In this document: positions 14,903-22,143 of the stretch, in pieces
Position numbering within the stretch: position 1 is the first letter of the stretch
How the letters are laid out: every line of letters starts with the position of its first letter
NCBI GenBank assembly: GCA_903928325.1
Contig: CAIYQF010000210.1
Location: 1-23,470, forward strand
DNA: 23,470 bases
From: an uncultured beta proteobacterium
GTDB lineage: Bacteria > Pseudomonadota > Gammaproteobacteria > Burkholderiales > Burkholderiaceae_C
Reading direction: 5' to 3'
The notes under the pieces: model-generated
Database searches by the model: none
What the model saw: the letters and a program-made list of their open reading frames with translations, nothing else
Told to the model about the DNA's origin: nothing
Translations under genes and position numbers: made by a program

Positions 14903-16774
14903 ATGCCCGATACATTCCAGCCTAAAACCCCCTTGCTGCGCCATATTCACTCGCCGCAGGATTTGCGGCGCATGCCACGCACCGATATGCGTGCGGTGGC
15001 AGATGAAGTGCGGGCGTATTTGCTCCACAGCGTAGCCAAGACCGGCGGGCACCTAGGTTCAAACCTGGGAACGGTAGAGTTGACCGTGGCCTTGCATTAC
15101 GTTTTTGATACGCCCAAAGACCACTTGGTGTGGGATGTGGGCCACCAAACCTACCCGCACAAGATTTTGACCGGGCGGCGCGAGCGTATGGCAACCTTGC
15201 GCCAGTTCGGTGGCCTGAGCGGCTTCCCGCAGCGCGGGGAGAGTGAATTTGATGCCTTTGGCACCGCACACTCCAGCACATCGATTTCGGCCGCCCTCGG
15301 CATGGCGGTAGCTGCCAAACTCAAGGGTGAAGATGGGTATTCGGTGGCGATTATTGGCGACGGCGCGCTCACGGCGGGTATGGCCTTTGAAGCGCTCAAT
15401 AACGCGGGCGTCCAAGACTGCCGCCTATTGGTCATACTGAACGACAACGAGATGAGCATTAGCCCGCCGGTGGGCGCGCTCAACCGCTACTTGGCTCAGT
15501 TGATGAGCGGGCAGTTTTATGCCAAGGCCAAGAGTGTCGGGAAAAGTGTACTCAAAGGCGCCCCCACCCTTTTTGAACTCGCCAAGCGCATTGAAGAGCA
15601 CGCCAAAGGCATGGTAGTCCCGGCCACCTTGTTTGAGCAGTTTGGCTTTAATTACATCGGCCCGATTGACGGGCATGATCTGGATTCGCTGATTCCCACT
15701 CTGGAGAACATCAAGCACCTCAAGGGCCCGCAATTTTTGCATGTGGTGACCAAAAAGGGCAGGGGCTATGCATTGGCTGAGGCAGATCCCGTGGCCTACC
15801 ACGGGCCAGGAAAATTCGACCCCGCGGTGGGTCTCAAGCAGCCTGCTGTCCCTGGCAAGCCGGCCTTTACCCAGGTGTTTGGGCGTTGGCTGTGCGATAT
15901 GGCCGAGAAAGATAAGCGCCTGGTGGGGATTACCCCGGCCATGCGTGAGGGCTCAGGTTTGGTCGAGTTTGAAGCCCGCTTCCCGGATCGGTATTTTGAC
16001 GTAGGCATTGCCGAGCAGCATGCGGTGACTTTTGCCGCGGGGCTTGCGACCCAGGGGTTTAAGCCTGTGGTGGCGATCTATTCGACCTTTTTGCAGCGTG
16101 CATACGACCAGCTTATCCACGATGTTGCCATTCAAAACCTGCCGGTGGTGTTTGCCTTGGACCGGGCTGGGCTGGTCGGGGCTGATGGCGCAACCCATGC
16201 CGGAGCCTATGACATTGCATTTTTGCGCTGCATTCCCAACGTTAGCATCGCCTGTCCGGCGGACGAAAATGAATGCCGCCACTTGCTGAGTACCGCCTTT
16301 ATGCAAGACCACCCCGTGGCGGTGCGGTACCCGCGCGGGGCAGGCGCTGGCGTGCTCGAACATACGAGCTTGGATGGTTTGCCATTTGGAAAAGGAGAAA
16401 TTTGCCGCACGGGCGAGCGGATTGCCATTTTGGCGTTTGGTACCTTGCTGCAACCGGCCTTGGTGGCAGCAGAAGCACTGAATGCCACGGTGGTCAATAT
16501 GCGCTGGGCCAAGCCACTGGACAAGGCCTTAGTGTTTTCTGCGGCGGCAAGCCACACATGCCTCGTGACCTTGGAAGATGGGGCCCTGATGGGCGGGGCG
16601 GGCAGTGCGGTGCTGGAGGCTTTGCAGGCGGCCAGACTTGTTATGCCTGTGTTGCAGTTGGGGTTGTCAGACCAATTCATTGAACACGGTGACGTGCCTT
16701 TGTTGATGGCCATGCAAGGTTTAGACGCGCCAGGTATTGAGGCCGCTATCCGGGCCCGGTTTGGGCCGCCTTAG
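14903..16774 (+). CDS. dxs: 1-deoxy-D-xylulose-5-phosphate synthase
   Basis: A 623-residue cytoplasmic thiamine-diphosphate enzyme of normal DXS length. The N-terminal domain has TGGHLGSNLG (His50), VGHQTYPHKILTGRR (His81) and the ThDP/Mg motif GDGALTAGMAFEALNNAG...LNDN (from Gly152 to Asn182). The transketolase-like central domain has the catalytic glutamate in DVGIAEQHAVTFAAG (Glu371), followed by TFLQRAYDQL and DRAGLVGADGATHAG. The C-terminal domain is complete to ARFGPP. It condenses pyruvate with glyceraldehyde 3-phosphate, the entry step of the MEP isoprenoid pathway, next to ispA which uses the product isoprenoid units. No strong Shine-Dalgarno precedes the ATG. Confidence 0.96.
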   Translation: MPDTFQPKTPLLRHIHSPQDLRRMPRTDMRAVADEVRAYLLHSVAKTGGHLGSNLGTVELTVALHYVFDTPKDHLVWDVGHQTYPHKILTGRRERMATLRQFGGLSGFPQRGESEFDAFGTAHSSTSISAALGMAVAAKLKGEDGYSVAIIGDGALTAGMAFEALNNAGVQDCRLLVILNDNEMSISPPVGALNRYLAQLMSGQFYAKAKSVGKSVLKGAPTLFELAKRIEEHAKGMVVPATLFEQFGFNYIGPIDGHDLDSLIPTLENIKHLKGPQFLHVVTKKGRGYALAEADPVAYHGPGKFDPAVGLKQPAVPGKPAFTQVFGRWLCDMAEKDKRLVGITPAMREGSGLVEFEARFPDRYFDVGIAEQHAVTFAAGLATQGFKPVVAIYSTFLQRAYDQLIHDVAIQNLPVVFALDRAGLVGADGATHAGAYDIAFLRCIPNVSIACPADENECRHLLSTAFMQDHPVAVRYPRGAGAGVLEHTSLDGLPFGKGEICRTGERIAILAFGTLLQPALVAAEALNATVVNMRWAKPLDKALVFSAAASHTCLVTLEDGALMGGAGSAVLEALQAARLVMPVLQLGLSDQFIEHGDVPLLMAMQGLDAPGIEAAIRARFGPP

Positions 16775-16908
16775 CGCTTACCTCCAAGGGAAAACCCCCG
16801 CAATAACCCGATAATGCTTTTCTACAATACGTTCGGTTTTATCCTATCTGGCCTCCTGACGCCCTGTGGCGCAGGGGTCGGACCTTTTACCTTTAACGGA
16901 GTACTGCA
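16775..16908 (+). promoter_or_regulatory. Promoter and leader region of the TRAP binding-protein gene
   Basis: The 134-base gap between dxs and the TRAP binding-protein gene has -10-like hexamers GATAAT (16810-16815) and TACAAT (16823-16828), neither with a good -35. Downstream a hairpin can form between 16858-16866 and 16872-16879 (GAC-CCCTG paired with CAGGGGTC, one bulge). AACGGAG at 16896-16902 is the ribosome site. No intrinsic terminator for dxs is visible. Confidence 0.3.
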
Positions 16909-17988
16909 ATGGATCGTCGCTCAATTATAAAAAATGCCGGTATCGCTGGGGTGTTGGCTGCTGGCATGGCTCCGGCTGTCCATGCGCAAGCTACGTTGCG
17001 CTGGCGCGTTGCCTCCAGTTTTCCGAAGTCGCTGGACACACTATTCGGAACCTGTGACGTGTTTGCGAAAAAAGTGTCTGACATGAGCGGTGGAAAATTC
17101 GTTATCAGTACCCATGCTGCGGGCGAGCTGATGCCGGCATTTGGAGTGTTGGACGGGGCATCTAATGGCACCGTGGAGATGGCGCACACCGCACCGTACT
17201 ACTTTTTTGGCAAAGACCCAACCTATGCGCTCGATTGCGCAGTGCCATTCGGCCTCAACAGTCGCCAGATGACCGCCTGGATGTTCGAGGGCAATGGCCT
17301 CAAGCTAACGCGGGAGTTTTACGCCAAGGTCGGGATTGTCAACTTTCCTATGGGCAACACGGGAGTACAAATGGGTGGCTGGTTTCGCAAGGAAATCAAT
17401 TCAGTGGCTGATCTCAAAGGCCTGAAGTTTCGCTGCGGTGGTTTTGCCGGCCGGATGCTTGAACGCTTGGGCGTGGTTCCGTCCAACATACCTGGCGGGG
17501 AAATTTACCAAGCACTTGAAAAGGGAACCATTGATGCAGCCGAATGGGTTGGCCCTTACGACGATCTCAAACTCGGCTTTGGCAAGGTGGCGCCGCACTA
17601 CTATTACCCTGGATTCTGGGAAGTGGGCCCACAGCTTTCGCTGTATTTCAATCAAAAGGCTTATGAAGGATTACCCGGTGAGTATAAGGCGATCGTTGAG
17701 TCTGCAGCTGCGTTTGCACACATAGATATGCAGGCAAAGTACGATGCGCGCAATATGCCCGCACTTAAAACTCTGGTGAGCCAGGGTGTGAAGTTGCATG
17801 CCTTCCCCAAAGAAATAATAACGGCATCCTTCAAGGCAGCCATGGACGTGTATGCCGAACTGAACGATACCAATCCAGCCTGGAAAAAGATATATACAGA
17901 CTACGCCGCATTTCGCAAGGAAAGCAACCTGTGGTTCGGCCTGGCAGAGGCTTCCATGGATGATTTCATGCAAGCGCAGAAGTTCTAA
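16909..17988 (+). CDS. dctP: TRAP transporter solute-binding protein, TakP-type (2-oxo acid or other carboxylate)
   Basis: A 359-residue exported binding protein of the TRAP DctP superfamily. The signal peptide MDRRSIIKNAGIAGVLAAGM...VHAQ carries two arginines followed by SIIK, so Tat as well as Sec export is possible. The mature part begins TLRWRVASSFPKSLDTLFG and contains PMGNTGVQMGGWFRKEI, GLKFRCGGFAGRML with the conserved carboxylate-binding arginine (Arg175), and TIDAAEWVGPYDDLKLGFG. These are hallmarks of the TakP subgroup, which binds pyruvate and other 2-oxo acids or hydroxy acids with a cation. The membrane subunits lie on the opposite strand just beyond a shared terminator. The ligand is inferred from the subgroup. 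The ATG is supported by AACGGAG upstream. Confidence 0.9.
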   Translation: MDRRSIIKNAGIAGVLAAGMAPAVHAQATLRWRVASSFPKSLDTLFGTCDVFAKKVSDMSGGKFVISTHAAGELMPAFGVLDGASNGTVEMAHTAPYYFFGKDPTYALDCAVPFGLNSRQMTAWMFEGNGLKLTREFYAKVGIVNFPMGNTGVQMGGWFRKEINSVADLKGLKFRCGGFAGRMLERLGVVPSNIPGGEIYQALEKGTIDAAEWVGPYDDLKLGFGKVAPHYYYPGFWEVGPQLSLYFNQKAYEGLPGEYKAIVESAAAFAHIDMQAKYDARNMPALKTLVSQGVKLHAFPKEIITASFKAAMDVYAELNDTNPAWKKIYTDYAAFRKESNLWFGLAEASMDDFMQAQKF

Positions 17989-18006
17989 AACAGTCTTACC
18001 AAAAAA

Positions 18007-18028
18007 ACCCCCGCTCAGGCGGGGTTTT
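18007..18028. terminator. Bidirectional intrinsic terminator between the convergent TRAP genes
   Basis: CCCCGC (18009-18014), loop TCAG, GCGGGG (18019-18024), then TTTT on the + strand; on the left side there is an A7 run at 18001-18007, which becomes a T tract for the - strand. The element therefore ends both the TRAP binding-protein transcript, 20 bases after its stop, and the nhaD-dctQ-dctM transcript, whose last stop is 18066. Confidence 0.88.
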
Positions 18029-18065
18029 GTATTTCAGCCTTTGGCAGTCGATGTGCTGGGTAGGA

Positions 18066-19802
18066 TTATGGTTTCGCGGTCTGCTCGTCCTTCATGGAAT
18101 CCATTAGGCGCTTCATCGGATCTTCTTTTGCCTCATTGTTTGCGGGCGTAGCTGCCTCATATGCGGCTCTGTCAACTGACTTTTGGGTGGAATCGGTTTG
18201 CATTTGCTGGAACACCTGGTCAGCGTCCACGGTGGCCTCTTCGCCTAGGCCGCGCGACACAAGGGAGGGGAATGCAATGATCAGTCCCACCATGATTACC
18301 TGAATCAGCACAAAGGGTACAGCACCCCAGTAAATCTGCTCAATGGTGACCCGCATCATGGGCTTTTTCGTGACCTTGTCCGTGTAGTCTTCGTGGGGCG
18401 CCACGCTGCGCAGATAAAAAAGCGCAAACCCAAAGGGTGGGTGCATAAATGAGGTCTGCATGTTGACCGCCAGCAGCACACCAAACCAGACCAAGTCAAT
18501 CCCCAGTTTCTCGGCCACTGGACCAATGAGGGGAATGATGATAAACGCCAGCTCAAAGAAGTCCAAAAAGAACGCCAGTACGAAGACCATAATGTTCACT
18601 ACGATCAAAAACCCCAACTGCCCGCCCGGCAGGCCTGAGAGCAGGTGTTCGACCCATTTGGGTCCATCGACACCTTGGAATGCCAAACTAAACACCGTAG
18701 CGCCCAGCAAGATGAAGATGACAAAACACGATAGTTTCATCGTGGAGTCCATGGCCTGGCGGATCAGCGGCAGGTCAATGCGTCTGCGCGCCAGTGCCAT
18801 GGCCAGGGCGCCGACCGCACCCATTGCGCCCCCTTCAGTCGGTGTTGCGATGCCCAGAAAAATGGTTCCAAGCACCAGGAAAATGAGTGCGAGCGGTGGA
18901 ATCATGACAAAAGTTACCCGCTCCGCCATGTTGGAAAGCAGCCCCAGACCGGTTACGCGGTTGAGCACTGCCAGCACAAACGCCATTCCCACGCCGACGC
19001 ACAGGCTGGTCACGATCAGTTCGTCCAGTGGCGTGGTCTCGGGACGAGACTTGGCGAATGCGATGGCGCAGGCTGTGGCCCCTATCACCAGTAATGCCAA
19101 GGATCGCAGACCCGAACTGCCATTTTTTTCACGTATCGTGCGCGCTTCAATGGGCAGGGCAGGAACCCAATGGGGACGTACAAAACTCAATACCAGTATG
19201 TAAAAAACGTACAGCCCTGTAAGCACAAAACCGGGGATAAATGCGCCTTTGTACAAATCACCCACGCTCTTACCTAACTGGTCGGCCAGTACGATTAGCA
19301 CGAGTGAAGGCGGAATGATCTGGGCCAGGGTGCCGGACGCAGCAATGACGCCGCTCGCAACCCGCCGGTCATAGCCATAGCGCAACATGATTGGTAGAGA
19401 TATCAGCCCCATGGATATGACTGACGCCGCTACGACCCCGGTGGTGGCGGCCAGCATGGCGCCCACAAATATCACTGCGTAGGCTAGGCCGCCTCGAATG
19501 GGGCCAAACAGTTGGCCAATCGTGTCGAGCAAGTCCTCCGCCATGCCACTGCGCTCGAGAATCAGCCCCATGAATGTGAAAAACGGAATTGCTAGCAGCG
19601 TATCGTTTTGCATAATGCCAAACATTCGCAGCGGCAGGCTTTGCAAGAAGGCCGGTTGGATCATCCCTAGCTCAATGGCGACAAAACCGAAGAAAAGGCC
19701 GCATGCTGCCAGTGAAAAGGTCACCGCATAACCGAACATCAGGAAAATGATCAACGAGACGAACATGATGGGCGCCATGTTGGCGCTCAGGAATTCAATC
19801 AT
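18066..19802 (-). CDS. dctM: TRAP transporter large permease (DctM-type)
   Basis: A 578-residue inner-membrane protein of the DctM/ion-transporter superfamily. Many hydrophobic segments are visible, with family landmarks LLAIPFFTFMGLILERSGMA, GGLAYAVIFVGAMLAATTGVVAAS, ASGTLAQIIPPSLVLIVLADQLG, GIATPTEGGAMGAVGALA and VNMQTSFMHPPFGFALFYL. It is longer than a typical ~430-residue DctM: there is extra membrane and loop sequence in the middle (about residues 215-285) and a hydrophilic, charged C-terminal tail of about 70 residues. It forms the transport channel that moves solute with Na+ across the membrane. Its ATG overlaps the DctQ stop in an ATGA. It is probably served by the binding protein at 16909-17988. 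Confidence 0.92.
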   Translation of the reverse strand: MIEFLSANMAPIMFVSLIIFLMFGYAVTFSLAACGLFFGFVAIELGMIQPAFLQSLPLRMFGIMQNDTLLAIPFFTFMGLILERSGMAEDLLDTIGQLFGPIRGGLAYAVIFVGAMLAATTGVVAASVISMGLISLPIMLRYGYDRRVASGVIAASGTLAQIIPPSLVLIVLADQLGKSVGDLYKGAFIPGFVLTGLYVFYILVLSFVRPHWVPALPIEARTIREKNGSSGLRSLALLVIGATACAIAFAKSRPETTPLDELIVTSLCVGVGMAFVLAVLNRVTGLGLLSNMAERVTFVMIPPLALIFLVLGTIFLGIATPTEGGAMGAVGALAMALARRRIDLPLIRQAMDSTMKLSCFVIFILLGATVFSLAFQGVDGPKWVEHLLSGLPGGQLGFLIVVNIMVFVLAFFLDFFELAFIIIPLIGPVAEKLGIDLVWFGVLLAVNMQTSFMHPPFGFALFYLRSVAPHEDYTDKVTKKPMMRVTIEQIYWGAVPFVLIQVIMVGLIIAFPSLVSRGLGEEATVDADQVFQQMQTDSTQKSVDRAAYEAATPANNEAKEDPMKRLMDSMKDEQTAKP

Positions 19803-20416
19803 TGGTGTGCTCCCATTTGGGCAGCTTCGCGAGCCGCCACTTCTTTTTGCAGCAAAAATTCGGCCAATTCCTCCTCAGGAGTTTTTGCGCCTTGTTTTTT
19901 ACTGGGGTCGGGAATCAGGCCTTGCAGGAATGCAGCGCGCTTAATCAGCTCAGAAACGCCTTGCATGGATAGTAAGAACATGCCGGTTGGCAACAGGGCA
20001 AACACCGGCCAGCGTATCAGGCCCCCTGCGTTCGAGGATACTTCTTGGGTTATGTAGGCATTGATTACCAAGGGCATGGCCAGTTTGATAATCACGAAGC
20101 TAAATGGCAATAAGAATACGCAAATGCCAATGATGTCGATCCAAATTTGGGTGCGCTTGGAAAAGCGACCCGATACGACGTCAATCTTCACATGCTCCTG
20201 GCGCATCAAGGTGTAGCCCGACGCCAATAAAAATACGGCGGCAAACAAATACCACTGGATTTCTAGAAAACTGTTTGAGCTCATGTTGAAGGCCTTGCGC
20301 ATTGCGGCATTGCCGGCGCTGGTAAGGACGGCAAGCAGAACCAACCAGGCGACCCAACGCCCAATCCATTCGCTGATGCCGTCAATTCGCTTGGACAGGC
20401 TTAATAAAAATTTCAT
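19799..20416 (-). CDS. dctQ: TRAP transporter small permease (DctQ-type)
   Basis: A 205-residue inner-membrane protein with about four hydrophobic helices: WVAWLVLLAVLTSAGNAAM, IQWYLFAAVFLLASGYTLM, IDIIGICVFLLPFSFVIIKLAM and WPVFALLPTGMFLLSMQGV. The EIQWYLFAAVFLLASGYTLMRQEHVKIDV region is characteristic of DctQ. The tail after residue 175 is hydrophilic and rich in Glu, Lys and Ala. The start at 20416 is backed by GGAG five bases upstream; the longer start at 20458 would overlap nhaD and lacks support. It pairs with DctM, whose start overlaps its stop. It lies 29 bases after nhaD. Confidence 0.9.
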   Translation of the reverse strand: MKFLLSLSKRIDGISEWIGRWVAWLVLLAVLTSAGNAAMRKAFNMSSNSFLEIQWYLFAAVFLLASGYTLMRQEHVKIDVVSGRFSKRTQIWIDIIGICVFLLPFSFVIIKLAMPLVINAYITQEVSSNAGGLIRWPVFALLPTGMFLLSMQGVSELIKRAAFLQGLIPDPSKKQGAKTPEEELAEFLLQKEVAAREAAQMGAHQ

Positions 20417-20445
20417 TGTTTCTCCATAAAACCAAGGGCAACCCG

Positions 20446-21729
20446 CTAACGCATCCACTGGTATTGCACGATATAGACCGCTGCACCACCCAGATAGCCC
20501 GCCAACGCCATCACGCTAATTTTTCGGGCGTACCACACAAAATCAATGCGTTCCAGGCCCATAGCGGCTACACCAGCAGCCGAGCCAATAACCAATATCG
20601 ATCCACCCGTTCCGGCACAGTAAGCCATGAATTCCCACAAGAAGCCATCGGTCGGGTAACGCGTCAAGTCGTACATGCCCATGGATGCCGCCACCAGTGG
20701 CACATTGTCCACCACCGCGCTGACCAAACCAATGATGAGAACAATGGCATCCAGGCGCCCGACGATTTGGTCCAGCCACTGTGCCAACGCCGTCAGTGTG
20801 TGGCTGTGTTCCATGACGGCCACGGCCAGCAGTATTCCGATAAAAAACACGATGGAACCCATGTCGATGCGTGTGAGTGCGCTGGCCAAGGTGAGGTGCT
20901 CCTTGTGCTCGTCTTCCTTTTCACGGTGGATCAGGTCTCCAACCAGCCATAAGACGCCCAGACCCAGCAGAATTCCCAAAAATGGCGGTAAATTGGTAGC
21001 GGACTTAAATACCGGAACCAATACCAAAATGGCCAAACCAAGCGCCAAAATTAAACTGCGCTCAAAGCGTGTCGTGTGGGCCAAGTCTTGCTCCCCCTTG
21101 AGTTGTGGTGACTCCACACCTTGTTTTCCCAAAAGGTAACTGGTGATGGCTAACGGAATTAGCAGATTGACCATGGAAGCCAAAAAGACCCCCTTCATAA
21201 TGGCCAGTGTGGTGATTTGCCCCCCAATCCATAGCATGGTGGTGGTGACGTCGCCAATTGGAGTCCAAGCTCCGCCAGCGTTGGCCGCAATGACGATGAT
21301 CCCAGCAAAAATCAGCCGATCCTCGCGTCTGGCGAGCAAACGCTTCATTAAGGAAACCATCACGATAGTGGTGGTCAGGTTGTCTAGAATGGCACTCAAG
21401 AAAAAGGTGACAAACCCCACCATCCACATGAGCGTCGAGAGCCGCTGGGTCGTGATGCGTTCAGTGAGCACCTCAAACCCATTGTGGGCGTCGATCACCT
21501 CGACAATGGTCATGGCACCAATCAAAAAGAACACAATTTGTGCTGTGCCCATGAGCGAGTCGCCCAGTTCGGTGTTGACGCGCACCGGGTCCAGGCTGTA
21601 CAAGGCGTAGACAGACCACAACATACCGGCTCCCAGCAAGGCCGACGCAGATTTGTTGACCTTTATCGGGTTTTCCAGGGCAATGGCAGCGTAGGCTGCA
21701 ACAAACAGCAGGGAGAGAAGTGTTTGCAT
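20446..21729 (-). CDS. nhaD: Na+/H+ antiporter of the NhaD family
   Basis: A 427-residue inner-membrane antiporter of the ion-transporter superfamily with numerous hydrophobic segments. The family signatures are SAILDNLTTTIVMVSLMKR (Asp116, Asn117) and ANAGGAWTPIGDVTTTMLWIGGQ (about 149-171), with a second repeat containing SAVVDNVPLVAASMGMYDL and GTGGSILVIGSAAGVAAMG. NhaD exchanges cytoplasmic Na+ (or Li+) for external H+. It is the first gene of a - strand unit leading into dctQ and dctM. Because TRAP transport is typically Na+-driven, the antiporter may restore the sodium gradient; that is inference. No strong ribosome site precedes the ATG at 21729. Confidence 0.92.
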   Translation of the reverse strand: MQTLLSLLFVAAYAAIALENPIKVNKSASALLGAGMLWSVYALYSLDPVRVNTELGDSLMGTAQIVFFLIGAMTIVEVIDAHNGFEVLTERITTQRLSTLMWMVGFVTFFLSAILDNLTTTIVMVSLMKRLLARREDRLIFAGIIVIAANAGGAWTPIGDVTTTMLWIGGQITTLAIMKGVFLASMVNLLIPLAITSYLLGKQGVESPQLKGEQDLAHTTRFERSLILALGLAILVLVPVFKSATNLPPFLGILLGLGVLWLVGDLIHREKEDEHKEHLTLASALTRIDMGSIVFFIGILLAVAVMEHSHTLTALAQWLDQIVGRLDAIVLIIGLVSAVVDNVPLVAASMGMYDLTRYPTDGFLWEFMAYCAGTGGSILVIGSAAGVAAMGLERIDFVWYARKISVMALAGYLGGAAVYIVQYQWMR

Positions 21730-21876
21730 AACGCGGTATGGTGCCTTAGAAAGTACCTGCCATTGGGGCCGGTAAGTCGGTGTTAACCCTAGCGGTCTTG
21801 CGCTAGACTGGGTTGGAAACGCCGAATAGGCAATGGGAAGTGTTTTTTTGAATCATACATAAGGCTTTGACCGAAC
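21730..21876. promoter_or_regulatory. Divergent intergenic region with an 18-bp inverted repeat
   Basis: The 147-base spacer separates nhaD (-) from a small secreted-protein gene (+). It contains the perfect inverted repeat CTAGCG-N6-CGCTAG at 21789-21806, sized like a dimeric regulator's operator, and a T7 run at 21844-21850. No convincing -35/-10 pair is seen in either direction. Confidence 0.45.
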
Positions 21877-22116
21877 ATGGCGCTGGCGGTGACTTTTCGA
21901 CGCAGTATGTACCTCGGCACCTGCGCTTTGGGGCTTGTCTGTGTTCCTCCGGCCCATGCATACAAAGTAGAGCGGGTGTGTGAAATGAGCGAGGCCACAC
22001 TCAACAAACCGGCAAAAAAGGTCTGCAAGACCCTGCTGGTTAAGCCCAAGGCCGAAGGTGAAGCAGACAAGAAAGATGAGAAAAAAGAGGAAAAACCGGC
22101 TGCGGGTCATCACTAA
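21877..22116 (+). CDS. Small predicted secreted protein with Lys/Glu-rich tail, function unknown
   Basis: A 79-residue protein I do not recognise. A signal peptide is plausible: basic start (FRRS), hydrophobic core YLGTCALGLVCV, then PPAHA as cleavage site near residue 28. The mature part of about 51 residues has two cysteines (in ERVCEM and KKVCKT), which could form a disulfide, followed by a low-complexity tail rich in Lys, Glu and Ala ending in His-His. An alternative start is ATG 21907, which would still leave a short signal segment. The ribosome site is weak (AAGG about 12 bases upstream). It converges on the ABC-F gene 27 bases away and is divergent from nhaD. The signal-peptide pattern makes it more convincing than the antisense frames here. 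Confidence 0.6.
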   Translation: MALAVTFRRSMYLGTCALGLVCVPPAHAYKVERVCEMSEATLNKPAKKVCKTLLVKPKAEGEADKKDEKKEEKPAAGHH

Positions 22117-22143
22117 CCCGCCCCGCCGCGACCGACATAGATC

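Noticed and set aside
18460..19203. 247-residue + strand frame opposite dctM
   Set aside because: Ser/Thr/Met/Pro-rich antisense of hydrophobic codons, a common artefact opposite membrane-protein genes.
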